The notes under the pieces are model-generated. The model did no database searches and was not told where the DNA came from. It saw only the letters and a program-made list of their open reading frames with translations. This document shows, in pieces, positions 1-11,070 of a DNA stretch of 64,000 bases (its first letter is position 1; each line of letters starts with the position of its first letter). The stretch is from Hyposmocoma kahamanoa (taxonomy: Eukaryota > Arthropoda > Insecta > Lepidoptera > Cosmopterigidae), in contig NW_020654810.1 of assembly GCF_003589595.1 (NCBI RefSeq), positions 6,526,791 to 6,590,790 on the forward strand. The letters are read 5' to 3'. The translations under genes and the position numbers were made by a program.

Positions 1-219
1 CGTGAAAGATTTTGGTAAAAAATGATTATATTTTCTTGAATTTATTTTTATTTTGTATACTTATTTTATACATTTTTGTATTATCATCGTCATATCAGAC
101 AGTGTTTTTACTCTTTTGGTCGTAGTATTTTAGATGGTTGTTTGCAGTTTATTCATGTCTAATTAAAGGAAACATAATGTTACTGTTTTCATTTAATGTG
201 GCTATCGTCTCTTTTAACG

Positions 220-745
220 ATTACCTATCAATAGTCCGAAATTACATTTGCCAGAAATAATGTTTGGTCGAAATTTCATAATCTCGAACATTGACTTACA
301 AATAAATGGACGACGGGTCTAATACGAAAACCACGAAAAAAATGTCCCAAGTCAACCTATTCGAAATTTAAATTGTTATGTCATCGCAGTATCGCGCTGT
401 CAGTAGAACAAATGAAGACTAAAGCGGAGTGTCGCGCTCTGTATACGATTTTAGCGCCTTACAAGTGCGGACACTTTTTAGCGCGGACCCGACGTCCATA
501 TAATTGTAAGTCAATGATCTCGAAAGTAATTTTGAGAGGAAAAGCTTTTTTCTTTTAAACCTAACTTAACCTAACCTAACCGAACCTAATCGTGTCTTTG
601 CGTTAAATATTCAACATACATATCCTGAAAGAACAACTGTTTTGTTATAATTCGGTTTTCGGTGTAATGAAAATTCGAACAAACGTTATTTCGAACAAAA
701 AATTTTCGAGTTTGTGACCCCTGACGCAAAAAGAGGACAGTGACA
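220..745 (+). repeat. Older dispersed repeat, copy 1, interrupted by the hAT MITE
   Basis: 220-288 and 517-745 align with 35060-35430 (shared CCAGAAAT, AAAGTAATTTTGA, ACCGAACCTAATCGTGTCTTTGCG, CGAACAAACGTTATTTCG blocks). Around 560-590 it includes degenerate CCTAA units, the complement of the TTAGG insect telomere repeat. Confidence 0.65.
289..516. mobile_element. hAT-type MITE, family a, copy 1 (228 bp)
   Basis: Starts CATTGACTTACAA and ends TTGTAAGTCAATG; the terminal inverted repeats continue inward to the GGGTC / GACCC blocks. It is flanked by a perfect 8-bp target duplication ATCTCGAA (281-288 and 517-524). Eight-bp duplications and short inverted termini point to the hAT superfamily. 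It has no coding capacity. It sits inside an older repeat whose empty paralogue is at about 35060-35160. Confidence 0.9.
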
Positions 746-1196
746 AGTTTCAAGCCTTTGCCTTCGTAGCTCCTTTGGCATTGTACGAGTAGCTCCTAAG
801 CTTATGAATTGATCTATAATAGTTTGTTTTTATTTGAAAACTAATAAAATTCTTAGCAATGTTTGATAAACGTCTGTTCAGATCTTTTATATTAACTTCA
901 GCTTGCCCGATCGACTTGAAATATATTATGTTACAGAAATTTGATAACATAACAATAATATGGTAACCTTGATCTGATGCTGCAACTAAGATAGACTACA
1001 TACCACCTAAAGAACTAAAATACCGGCAAATTATTTAAGTTTCAATAAAGGATTATTTCCTATTTTAGTATTATTTATTTAAAATCTATGGGTATCTGAT
1101 TCTAGTTTAATTATTAATTTATGAAATCATAAAATATAATATTATTTTTATTAAATTAAAATTTTACCTAACAATTTACGATTGCTCTTTTTAAAA
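746..1196. other. No feature recognised
   Basis: AT-rich sequence with short meaningless frames only. Confidence 0.4.
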
Positions 1197-1449
1197 AATA
1201 TCAAGTGACAGGACGACCAAGTCATGCGCCTGGTCGTAAGCGACATGCCTATCCATAACAGTTCCGGAGCTTTAAATCGTAAAGATATTATGGGCACTAC
1301 CACTGCGCCCGTCACTCTGAGACATAAGCTGACAAGTCCTATGTGCGCGTAATTTCACCACCATGCTCACGTTACTGCTAAGCGGCAGACATACGTAAAG
1401 TGATAGTACTTCCTTGGACGAACTCTTTCACAAGGAGCTTTACTGCTAC
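1197..1449 (-). mobile_element. SINE family A, copy at 1.2 kb
   Basis: Near full length. In sense (minus) it runs from the head GTAGCAGTAAAGCTCCTTGTGAAAG to the tail CACTTGATATTTTTTAAA. The A-rich end defines the orientation. Confidence 0.8.
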
Positions 1450-1861
1450 GTGTTAGATAAAGGTGTATGAAAAGACGACATTGGTCTAGATTCCGCACAA
1501 ATTTGATTCCAAAGTGTATTACATAGTAATTAAGTTTATTTGAAAAGAGCAATCCCTAGAGTCTCTTGCTCGTTCTTCTCAGAGAAGTCAGCACAGTAAA
1601 CGAGTAGCTTAAACAATGACGTCTTCAAGTGTAAATTTATTTTACCTATAGAATATGTGAATTTTTTATTCTGAATTAGATTTCGGTCTCATACGAGTGA
1701 CTTTTTACCTTTTTGGAGAACATTTTATCTCTTTTTTTTAGTTTTGATGTCAGTGTTATTTGTAGATATTTAATAATAAATTACTGTATTGTAGTTTAAT
1801 GGCTTATTCAGTTATTCTATTAACGGTCTAGCACTTTCACTGATATGCTAGTTGTGTAATT

Positions 1862-2040
1862 TGAATTGCCTCCGTGTCTGGATTCGATTCCCGGGCCGGG
1901 AGAAATATTTGTAATGGCCTATATTTATTTCTCTCGTGACTGAGTGTAATTGGTGGTTGTCTGTGTGTGTGTCCATGGCACCCGCTATACAGGGTTTCCC
2001 TAGTGCGGGGCTATGAGTGTGTTGCGTTATTATTATTATG
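1862..2040 (+). mobile_element. tRNA-derived SINE group 1, partly deleted copy
   Basis: GCCTCCGTG joined to GGATTCGATTCCCGGGCC (B box), then TTTATTTCTCTCGTGA and CCTAGTGCGGGGCTATG, ending in a TTATTA repeat tail. Confidence 0.75.
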
Positions 2041-2335
2041 TGCTGTTTAACGTCTTTCTTTATACTCTACATCTATTCATGTGTAATATGTCATTTCACA
2101 TCTCCGTTATAATAATTTTGATGATTAGTTTTTGAATAGGACTTTATAAAACATTAGATTCATTTAACCGCTGTTGCGTTCCATTTATGAAATAAAAAGT
2201 GCTAAAGTGGTCGTTTATCGTGTTATAACATTTTAAACTTCACTTTTTCTAAATTATCGCAAAAAAATATAAATAAAATTATCGATACCTAGCTACGGCT
2301 CCCTACGCATTACGTGTTCAATAAGATCGTTTTTT

Positions 2336-2575
2336 AACCGACTTCAAAAAAGGAGAAGGTTCTCAGTTTAATTGTATTTTTTTGTATCTTACGCGATTAC
2401 TTCGACATTAATGAACCGATTTCGATGATTCTTTTTTGTTTGAAAAAGGGTATCTGAGTCGTTGTCTCATTTAAATTTGAAGGAAATATTCCACCTAAGT
2501 GGCAAATTAGGGAATCAATCCGATTTATTAGATTTCACCCACTTTCGGTTAACCGATCTCATGTTTTGCTTTTTA
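2336..2575. mobile_element. CCGACTTCAAAA MITE, copy 1
   Basis: Begins ACCGACTTCAAAA and shares ATTCCACCT, GGCAAA and CGATTTCGATGATTCTTTTT blocks with the four other copies. The right end is degraded. Confidence 0.7.
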
Positions 2576-2912
2576 TAAATATAGATTTAAGTACATCTTA
2601 TTTTGTAAATTATAACATTAAGTTACGCCGCCGTGATCATGACACTTTGGATGACTGATAATAATAACACTGTTGTGTTAAGTTTTTATAGTAAATTGAT
2701 TACTTGAAACAATGAAAAGGCATTGCTATAATAATTAATATGAACAATGGATATTGTTTGTTGAAGTGATAGGTAGTAATATTATTATTTTTTGTCCGTC
2801 TGTTTGAGAGAAGTTTATCCAAATGTGTACGTCGGAACATGGTTCCTATGACAAACAGTGTTATGGATTTTTCGTTCTTGTCGCTTAGGAACGTAACACG
2901 CTTTTTATATAA

Positions 2913-3068
2913 TATCAAGTGACGGGACGAAAAAGTCGTATGCCTGATGGTAAGCTACACGCCTGTACATAACAGTTGCAGCGTCACTCAGAGCTTTAAA
3001 TCGCAGAAAAAGGTAAGGTGGCAGTACTTTCCTGGACGAACTCTTTCACAAGGTGCTCTACTGCTGCC
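2913..3068 (-). mobile_element. SINE family A, internally deleted copy
   Basis: The tail half (TATCAAGTGACGGGACGA...TTTAAATCGCAG) is joined directly to the head half (AAGGTGGCAGTACTTTCC...CTACTGCTG). The central third is missing. Confidence 0.8.
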
Positions 3069-3084
3069 AAAAAAGCCGTAGAAG

Positions 3085-3245
3085 AACGTAGTTCATCATT
3101 ACCTATGTGTACGTCTCGCTGCTGGACACGGGTCTCCTCTCAGGCGAGAGTTTAGGCCATTATCCACCACGCTGGCCCAATGCGTATTGGGGACTTCACA
3201 GTTTTTGCGAGAGTTGTTAAGTATAGGCTGGTCACTAATGATTTT
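3085..3245 (-). mobile_element. tRNA-derived SINE group 4, 3' part
   Basis: GCTGCTGGACACGGGTCTCC, CCACGCTGGCCCAATG and GGGGACTTCACA match the body of the copy at 52930. Confidence 0.65.
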
Positions 3246-3479
3246 TGTAATTTAAAATAAAAACAAAATACTAGAAAAATTAACGCGGTTTATTTTAGCA
3301 CAGGCAAGTGACGAAAGGTACAGAGACAATTTTAACAACAGTGAAATTTTATACAAATGACAATAACTTAGATTTACATACATTCAGCCTAGTTTAAAGT
3401 TAAAACATATTGACGAAAAATCTCTTTATTCTAATATATTAAAATTCAAAACGACCAAAAATGTAAAATATTCAACAAA

Positions 3480-3545
3480 AGTTGTGAACCTTCTTTGATG
3501 TACAGGTTTCATCACAATGTTTTCCTTCATTTCGAGAAACTTAGA
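3480..3545 (-). mobile_element. tRNA-derived SINE group 4, fragment
   Basis: GTGAACCTTCTTTGATGTACAG and TTTCATCACAATGTTTTCC match the next segment of the same body, displaced from 3085-3245 by about 230 bp of other DNA. Confidence 0.5.
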
Positions 3546-3804
3546 GGTAACCTTAGGAAAACTTAGACTATATTTGTCCGTCAACTGCATAGAGCCCGAA
3601 AAGTTGCGTTTATTTGAAAAATCAAATTTCGCGAATAAGATCCGAAAAATAGTTTCATTTCTAGCCGATTTTGAAGAATATTGGAATGGTAACTTCCTCT
3701 AAACACGCCGAAGAAATAAAGTAGGTGCTGTAGTAACTTGGGTATGTGGACATTTTTCGGGAAATCTGAAATGATTTCTGCCTATTTCAACCGGAAAAAT
3801 TGAG

Positions 3805-3852
3805 GGCGAAGGGTTTCACAAGTGCGGGGTTATGAGTGTGTGCGTCAATTAT
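3805..3852 (+). mobile_element. tRNA-derived SINE group 1, 3' fragment
   Basis: Only the end GTGCGGGGTTATGAGTGTG remains. Confidence 0.5.
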
Positions 3853-3884
3853 TTGGCCTGAAAGCAAGGAATTTAGTATACACT

Positions 3885-3995
3885 GAGTGGTAGAGCAACA
3901 GAAAAAAGGTCATATCCTATATAGATCCGACCGGGAACCTAACCCGGGGCCTCCTTATCTAGCGGCCGCAGCGCAAAGGTCATCGAATTGAATTA
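3885..3995 (-). mobile_element. Degenerate tRNA-like SINE fragment
   Basis: GATCCGACCGGGAACCTAACCC and CCTCCTTATCTAGCGGCCGC look like an inverted, decayed tRNA-type B-box arm. Assignment is weak. Confidence 0.35.
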
Positions 3996-4486
3996 TAATG
4001 GCTCTACTTAGGTACTTTTTTTTATTGGGTATGCCTGGTCACAACTACATAAGCCTTAAACTTAAAATGTGCAATAACTCTTTAAAATTACAATGTCAAA
4101 ATGAATTGTTACAAAGTTCGACGGGGCTACCTTATTATTATGACGCATAATGTTTATCATGATAGTATAAGCTCGGACAACATATAAGGCATAATAGAGA
4201 TTGTAAACGTATAATTTGAAAGTATTAAATAAAAAAGTTTTATAATAATTTATTATACTTTTAAATTCTACAAATAGTATGCAATGTTCATAATAAACTT
4301 AAATGCATAGAGAACACTGGTAAAACATAGGTATATAAATAAGTCAACGTGCAACATTGTTATACTCGTATTATTATTACTATAACATCATTGACTTACA
4401 ATTAAAAAACATATCCGCTTTTGTAATAAGTCACATAGAAAATTAAAATTATGATTTTTATTATTTTGGTTATCCTTTTGTAGAGA

Positions 4487-4698
4487 ACTGCCTCCGTGGC
4501 CTAACGGTTACCATGCCGGACTGCCACGCAGAGGTCTCAGGTTCGATTCCCAGGTCGGGAGAAATAGTTGTATGGCATACAATTATTTCTCTCGTGAGTT
4601 TGGATGTAATTTGTGGTTGTCTATGTGTGTGGCCATGGCACCCGCGACTCAGCGTTTCCCTAGTGCGGGGCTATGTTGAGTGTGTGCGTTATTTAAAG
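4487..4698 (+). mobile_element. tRNA-derived SINE group 1, best-preserved head
   Basis: The tRNA-like head has an A box (TGGCCTAACGGT, 4497-4508) and a perfect B box (GGTTCGATTCC, 4540-4550), so it had a pol III promoter. A non-tRNA body follows, with TTTCTCTCGTGAGTTTGG and CTAGTGCGGGGCTATG. Confidence 0.88.
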
Positions 4699-4759
4699 AT
4701 TCTCGCCTCTCCCACCTAAAATATAATTTTTAATTTTTAATTAGGAGAGGCGGTTTTCT

Positions 4760-5018
4760 TATACGATATAAGTGACGGGACGAACAAGTCGCGCGCCTGG
4801 TGGCAAGCGACACGCCTATCCATAACAGTTACAGTGCCACTCAGAGCTTTAAATCGTAAATATCTTAAGGGGCACTGCCACTGCGCCCATCACCCTGAGA
4901 CATAAGTTGACAAGTCTCATGTGCCTGTAAGTTCACCACCACCCATACCCTTCACAACCGGAACGCAGTAATGCTCACATTACTGCTTGACGGAGGAAAT
5001 AGGTAAGGAGGTCAGTAG
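4760..5018 (-). mobile_element. SINE family A, head-truncated copy
   Basis: Matches the family from the A-rich tail to TTACTGCTTGACGG and then loses similarity, so the 5' head is missing. Confidence 0.8.
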
Positions 5019-5212
5019 AGTAACTACTACCACTCGGTATTCTCCGATATTCGCATAGTCAGCCGGGATGATAACAAGAACCGACAAACGATACGAGTCA
5101 AGTGAGCAGTCCCGCTCTGTACATGCTGTACTCTGTACTGGAAGCGGCATGTTACAATAACCATGTATTCCAACAGCAATGTATTATTATAATTTTGGTT
5201 ATCTATATAACG

Positions 5213-5320
5213 CATACACTGATAGCCCCGCACTAGGAAATCCTGTGTCGCGAGCGCCATGGACACACACATACGTAAACAATCACAAATTACACCCAAT
5301 CTCTATTGGCGTCATACAGG
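5213..5320 (-). mobile_element. tRNA-derived SINE group 1, 3' body fragment
   Basis: Inverted GATAGCCCCGCACTAGG, CCATGGACACACAC and ACAAATTACACCCAA match the group 1 body. The head is missing. Confidence 0.7.
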
Positions 5321-6177
5321 GTGGAATAGTGATTGACGGAAATAAATCTTTTTTTAATTTTATTTTTGTATTGTGTTGTATTGTATTGTATAAATACTAA
5401 TGAGACAATAACAATAGTAGAATATATCAATAACACATTTAATAATATTGAATTTAAATTTCATAAGCAATCTTCAATATTGTAGAATGTCATAGCATTA
5501 AGGTAATTAAATAATAATTTCTTAAATTCTGACTGATTGGGCAGATCGCTATTTATTATTTCTTATTTCTTATTTCTTATATGTGGAAGTTTGTTGTAGA
5601 CCTTCGTAGCCATTATCATTTAGCCAATGCACTTTTGTTGTACGATCATATGTGGCTTTATTACACCTAGACCTAGAGCATTGGGAATTTATTCAGGGTA
5701 TTAACGGCCCTACATCATTGAAACTAGCAATTTCACCACGTAAATACATCTTGGAGCCAAAAACAACAGAATTAAGCAGCTGTGAGATTTCCGTAGCTCT
5801 ATTGCTTTGTTTTCTAGGTGGGGCATTAATGTGCCGAGAAGTAAATTTCGTATGTTCATTACAAGACAATATTTGTTTAGGAGAACCGGAGGCATGTCAG
5901 CAGTCAAGTTTTTATTTTTATGATTCTTATTTGGGATATTGGTTTCTCCTTTGAGCCAATCTGCAGCAGCGTCACGAATAAGTACGAAGAACAAAGTTTT
6001 AATGAAAGGTAAGTAATAGTTTTGTTTCACTAGAACGGATCTCAAAAGTTAAATAACTTTTGCGATCCATCCAAATAAATATTTGGATTTTGTTAAAATA
6101 ATGATGATAATCTCAAGGTTGCTCCTAAATTGTGCCTAGAAGTATACGACGGGTCGTCATCAAAGGCTTATGACGTT
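5321..6177. other. Unassigned AT-rich DNA
   Basis: A 100-111 codon open stretch occurs on both strands at about 5650-6045. It shows no motif on either and is probably remote LINE debris, since an RT relic follows at 6178. Confidence 0.35.
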
Positions 6178-6265
6178 GTCATAAGACTCCAGATAAATGT
6201 CTTATACAATAAAAACAGTGTAGGGCCCAATATGTTACCCTGTGGAATATCAAGAAAAACTATCA
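6178..6265 (-). pseudogene. LINE reverse transcriptase fragment
   Basis: The minus strand translates to IPQGNILGPTLFLLY, the conserved fingers/palm-entry motif of non-LTR reverse transcriptases. The downstream catalytic YxDD is not present and the frame decays within a few codons. It is a short relic, possibly extending weakly toward 5650. Confidence 0.65.
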
Positions 6266-7115
6266 ATGCATTACTTATTTGTGAATCATAATGGAAATCT
6301 ATTTCTAACATACTGGATATCGGAATTGGGCTGTATGGCTAGGGAACTCGCCCCTTTTAAACTCATGAAGGATGTATGTATGTCGCTCAGACGGCATAAG
6401 ATGAAGTCTTTGCAGATTTTGCAAACGTTTTTTTCTCTCTTTTTTAATTGATGTTTTGTGTAATTAAAAAGAAAGATAGAAAGAAAATAATGTTTATTTG
6501 GTCTCCTATGACAAGTAATATAAAGTAAATCTTAATACTAAACGTTGAGATCCATCAGCATTTGTCAGGTTGTAGGTGCAAAACAAACCAACGGTGATAT
6601 TCTGTGGCGACCGAGGAACGGAGATGAAAAATTTGTAATTCAAAGTTTGCAATATAATTTGCAACGTACTCGTTACGAATGTTACAATGATAAGACGAAG
6701 TTACTAAATTCACAGCTTGTTATAAGCTACCTTGTTCTAAAGTAGTAATAACCGAATAAATTATAATGAACATGTAGCCTTAACCACCTACTGTGTTCAT
6801 GCCCGACATGTTTTAAGTCAAAAAAATAGTTACAGTATTTCTTGATTCATTAAGTACAGAATTTTATTGCTGATTAATGCTAATACTTGATTTTTGATTG
6901 ATGTGGTAGTTAGGTATTTACCTAAATTTACTAGTAACAATAAAATAACCTAAAATGTTATTGAGAACAATGAGACACACTCTATTATTGTTTGTCGAGT
7001 CAATAGGTTATTATTCATTTAGCTTTCTATGTATTCCTCGGAGTATGAATAAAAAAAAAGTAATAAACCACACACACACCGGTCAATACGTCATTCTTAA
7101 AAAATCCTTATTCAA
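6266..7115. other. No feature recognised
   Basis: Intergenic AT-rich DNA. A short CACACACAC run stands at about 7070. Nothing else is seen. Confidence 0.4.
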
Positions 7116-7661
7116 CATTTTTTTAAAATAGAGGAGGGTCTCAATTCGACTGTATTTTGTTTTGTATAATTTACATTTTATATGCATTGACTTACAAATA
7201 TATGGACGTCGGGTCCGCGCTAAAAAGTGTGCGCACTTGTAAGGCGCTAAAATCGTATACAGAGCGCGACACTCCGCTTTAGTCGTCATTTGTTCTACGG
7301 ACAGCGCGATACTGCGATGACATAACAATTTAAATTTCGAATAGGTTGACTTGGGACATTTTTTTCGTGGTTTTTGTATAGACCCGTCGTCCATATAATT
7401 TTAAGTCAATGTTTATATGATATAAAATACAATTTATATAATATATATTTAATGTAATTTGTGAATCGATTTTGATGATTCTTTTTTTGTTAGAAAGAAG
7501 GTACCTCGGTATAGTCCCATTTAAAATTTAAGAAAATATTCCACCTCTAAGGGTGGCAAACTAGGGGATGAATCCGGTTTCGCGCACTTTCCGGTAACCG
7601 ATTCCAATAAAACTGGGCAAATAGTTGTAATTCCACAAACTTTTGAGGTCGGTTTTTTTAG
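7116..7661. mobile_element. CCGACTTCAAAA MITE, copy 2, split by hAT MITE a
   Basis: 7116-7184 and 7412-7661 form one copy. The right end TTTTGAGGTCGGTT is the inverted form of the left end of other copies, which defines the terminal inverted repeat. Confidence 0.7.
7185..7411. mobile_element. hAT-type MITE, family a, copy 2 (227 bp)
   Basis: Same element as at 289-516, in opposite orientation. The perfect 8-bp duplication TTTATATG lies at 7177-7184 and 7412-7419. It is inserted into a copy of the CCGACTTCAAAA MITE family (about 7116-7661). Confidence 0.9.
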
Positions 7662-7679
7662 TACCCTGTACTGAGATTA

Positions 7680-7742
7680 TTTATAATATCAAGTGACAAA
7701 TAAGTCGTGCGCCTGGTGGTCTGCGACACGCCTGCCCATAAC
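7680..7742 (-). mobile_element. SINE family A, tail fragment
   Basis: Only the 3' tail region (AATATCAAGTGACA...CGACACGCCTGCCCATAACA) remains. It is abutted by a tRNA-derived SINE. Confidence 0.65.
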
Positions 7743-7744
7743 AT

Positions 7745-7892
7745 AATGCAATGTGGATGAGGAGATTCCAGGATCGATTCCTGGTAGTACCAATTTGGTA
7801 ATTGAACTTTTCTAAATTGATTCTAGTCTGAGTATTCTGGGCAGTGCCCCGGAGTAAATTCCATAAACATTCATTGCTCTGGTACTCATAGT
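7745..7892 (+). mobile_element. tRNA-derived SINE group 3 copy
   Basis: GATTCCAGGATCGATTCCTGG, AACTTTTCTAAATTGATTCT and CTCTGGTACTCATAG, the blocks that define this group. Confidence 0.65.
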
Positions 7893-7967
7893 GGTTTGAC
7901 ACTTTATCTACATAAGAAAGACCTCTGTAGTGTGACGCATATCGCGCATAGGAGGCTCATTATGATG

Positions 7968-8075
7968 ACTTATATTTTCATCATCATCATATCAGCCGTA
8001 AGAAGTCCACTGCTGAACATAGGCTTCCCAAAAGATTTCCAGACTAGCCGATTGGACGCGACTTGTATTTTAGTA
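7968..8075 (-). pseudogene. RTE-like LINE 3' fragment
   Basis: TCATCATCATATCAGCCGTA, GTCCACTGCTGAACATAGG and CTTCCCAAAAGATTTCC: the common inverted 3' end of RTE-type elements. Confidence 0.6.
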
Positions 8076-8944
8076 CCTTTAAATTGTGTGAGTAACTGTA
8101 CATTTCTTTATGTATGTAGGATATTTAATGATGAACGTAGCCATAAAAATCTAATTGGGAATTTAACGTTACAATAAACGTGAATGACAATAGTGAAAGA
8201 GCGGAATGAGTGAGTGAGAGAATGAAGAAGAAGAGCGGTGGAGAGATAGGAATAGGACAGGAGAGAGAATTTTGTTTTTATACGTGCCTCATGGTTTTTG
8301 TGAAAGAAGTTGATTAAAATAAAAAAGGAGAAGTTAGCTACTTTTAAATTAAGAATTAAGGAGCATTATTTATCTGCTGTTCCATCCATTTTATGCGTAT
8401 CTTATTATGAAATATGTATTTATCTAAGTGTTTATCTAGTTTATAATAGTTTAATATTATTAATATTGTATTACATAATTTAGTTTTCTTGTGCACGTAA
8501 GCCCGTTAATATAGATATTTTGTTCTGTATTCAGGTCTGCTGGAAGAAATTCCTTATAGACAAAAGCAGTACCTTTTGTTTGTGTTTTCCTTTTCATAAA
8601 TGTAATCTGTGCTTTTTCCTGTGCAATAAGTAATATAATAAATAAATGAGAAGTTACGACCCGAATCTTACAAATTTTATTACGACGCAAATCATCCCAC
8701 CCCGTCCCACATGTCTTAAAAAGTGCATACTGTAACTTTACGGGGCCGTCGTGCGTAGATACTACCTATTCTTTGGTCATAATGTTCATATGATCACTTT
8801 TGCATTAACAACATCACTAGCACTACCACTTGAGCCTCTTGTTATGTTTATCAGAATCTATCTGTATGTTGACGTAGAACATTGAAAATATGGAATCATA
8901 AACGAACCATTCTTTACCCTATCTCTATTAGTGTACATTGTATA
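8076..8944. other. No feature recognised
   Basis: Includes a purine-rich GAG/GAA stretch at about 8195-8265 and otherwise AT-rich unique sequence. Confidence 0.4.
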
Positions 8945-9062
8945 AAATAAATACATAAATTTTGCTTGTTGTTGTATCTTTTGTGCTTGGTTTTCAACGA
9001 CTTTTTAGCCGTCTATGAGAAATCTATGAAAGTATTTCGTCACCCAGTTAGATACCTTTACA
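8945..9062 (-). mobile_element. tRNA-derived SINE group 2, 3' body
   Basis: GTTTTCAACGACTTTTTAGCC and GAAAGTATTTCGTCACCCAG are shared with 9300-9415, without the tRNA-like head. Confidence 0.6.
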
Positions 9063-9184
9063 ACTACTAGCCCTGGCTAGAGATGTCGCTATTAATTGTA
9101 ATTAAATATTTATTGAATTGATATTCAATTATTTTTGTGAAATGACTCCACTAGTTTGTTATAATTATTACAAAGATCAAACAC

Positions 9185-9418
9185 TTAGAAAAAATTCCTT
9201 CGATCCGGCCGGATTTGAACCGACGTTTTCCAGCAAACCGTGCCAGACGCTATGCCAACTAAGCAACGGAATGAACCAGCAGACCTCATGAAATTCTCTA
9301 TATGCTTGTTGTTGAATCTTTTGTATTTGGTTTTCAACGACTTTTTAGCCGTAGCGCCATCTATGAGAAATCTATGAAAGTATTTGGTCACCCAGTTAAA
9401 TACCTTTACATCACAGAC
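9185..9418 (-). mobile_element. tRNA-derived SINE group 2
   Basis: Minus-strand head GTTGCTTAGTTGGCATAGCG (A box) and GGTTCAAATCC (B box, about 9211-9222). The body repeats the segment at 8945-9062. Confidence 0.75.
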
Positions 9419-9646
9419 CTATGTATAAATTTCGCCCTCTAATTCATAAATTAGGAAACGAGTACGTGAAAAAAACTATAGGTAAATGAGGATTTAATAA
9501 AGGTAATTAACACACTTGTATTAATTATTGGCATATTTTAAGTAAGTACGTAAATGATTCGAACTTATTATTATAATTGAAAGTATTTTTCGTCTGATCA
9601 TATTTTTAAATTTACTATTCAATTATGTCTAATTGAGATTATTTTT

Positions 9647-10180
9647 TTGCTTTTCAATTTAGCAATAACAACATTTAAAAGTATCAATTCTTTTGTCAAA
9701 GAAATGTCAATCAATCAAGCATCAGCCTTTGGATTTCGTTACTTCACACCGGGACGGGTGCTTCAGCTGTACCAAGCACAAGTCCGATCATGTGTGGACT
9801 ACTGCTGCCACCTACGGAATGGCTCTGCTACATACCACCTGGTCACCTTGGATTCAATCGACAAGCTCGTCAAGAGGCTTACAGGTGACTCGGAATTAGT
9901 AGAGGCGAAGCTGCAGTGCCTTGAATATCACCGTAAAGTTGCCTGCTAGTGAAAGTGTGCGAGGGAATCGGACGAATTAATTCCGCCTTCCCCTTTCCAT
10001 CATCGGGGACCAGACGTAGGCTGGGGTTGCATCCCTATGTTGTGGATATTTCAAGGATTCGTACGAAGCGTTTTGCTTACACATTTATATATCGAACGGC
10101 TATGGAGTGGAATCCCTTGCCTGCAGACTTGTTCCCTGAACGGTATAAGTGGACATTTTCAAGGCGAGAGTGAATAGGCA
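9647..10180 (+). pseudogene. Jockey/CR1-like LINE, C-terminal end of ORF2
   Basis: Two frames joined near 9949 by a frameshift and stop. The first reads LYQAQVRSCVDYCCHLRNG and then ALDSIDK-like residues; the second reads LGLHPYVVDISRIRTKRFAY and AMEWNPLPADLFPERY. Together they match the tail of Lepidopteran non-LTR retrotransposon polymerases. The reverse-transcriptase core itself is missing, so this is a 5'-truncated dead copy. Confidence 0.8.
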
Positions 10181-10539
10181 TTATTTAGTAGTATTCGCTC
10201 CATCGTGAGAAGGAAGTCAAATGCGCACTAGGTTTTTAATTAAAAAAAGCCTCTTTTAAGTCAGGAAATCCTGATAGAATCCCTCCGCCACAGGAGGCGA
10301 CAGTTATATCGGACTCGTACCGACAAAAACCTGACGGGGTTTCGCGTCATCGTGGCTTTCCGGTGGGAATGCGGTCGCATTTGAACACTACCGTGAACCC
10401 ATCGGTGACTGCTGTCTCCGGCACATAGAGTTTTTTATTCATACAGGGTCAGGGTCAGGGTCAATAGCACGAAAAACTATACATTTAAATTCAATTCCAG
10501 GTCACCCATTAGGACGATCCAAATGACTAGTTTGATTTG

Positions 10540-11070
10540 AGTCGAAATCAAATAATCTTTATTTCATAGGTAAGGCAATTAATTACACTTGAAATCGTCA
10601 TACTGATTAAACTCTGCTGCTCGTTCGTAAAGTATGAGCAAGAAACTCTAGGGGTCGCTCTTTGTAAATATACATTTGGATAAATTTATCATTACAATAT
10701 TTAATTTAAACATCTTAGACCGAGAACACCTGAAAGAGCTAAACGGGTCACTACCACGGATTTTCGTCATCGAAGTACTCAGAAGCTGTAAATAACCTTT
10801 AGTGTAAAGTTTTTGTTTCACTATAGATTTAAACCTTGCACATGGCAAATTTTGAATATCAGTCGGAATCTTATTAAACTCTTATTAAAATTTTTATTGC
10901 ATTGCCCCTTAAATGAATTTTAGACTTTGTGGAGACGACTGTCAAGAACAGCTTGTTTATTTTTATTCCTCGTGTTAATGTTATGTCTGTCACTATTTTT
11001 ATTAAGAAAATATGTATATTTTTCTTCACAGAAACAACATTTTCATAAATGTGCTATGACTTTAGTGTAA
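10540..11070 (-). pseudogene. LINE 3' fragment, copy 1
   Basis: The minus strand includes LPCARFKSIVKQKLYTKGYL, the C-terminal tail of a non-LTR polymerase, followed by its 3'UTR. It is highly similar to 27885-28440 and weakly to 61690-61935. Confidence 0.7.

Noticed and set aside
4487..4560. Possible functional tRNA gene
   Set aside because: The A and B boxes are good, but the acceptor stem does not close and the same sequence continues into a shared non-tRNA body seen at other copies, so it is a SINE.
5652..6045. 100-111 residue frames on both strands
   Set aside because: No convincing domain; at most remote LINE debris.
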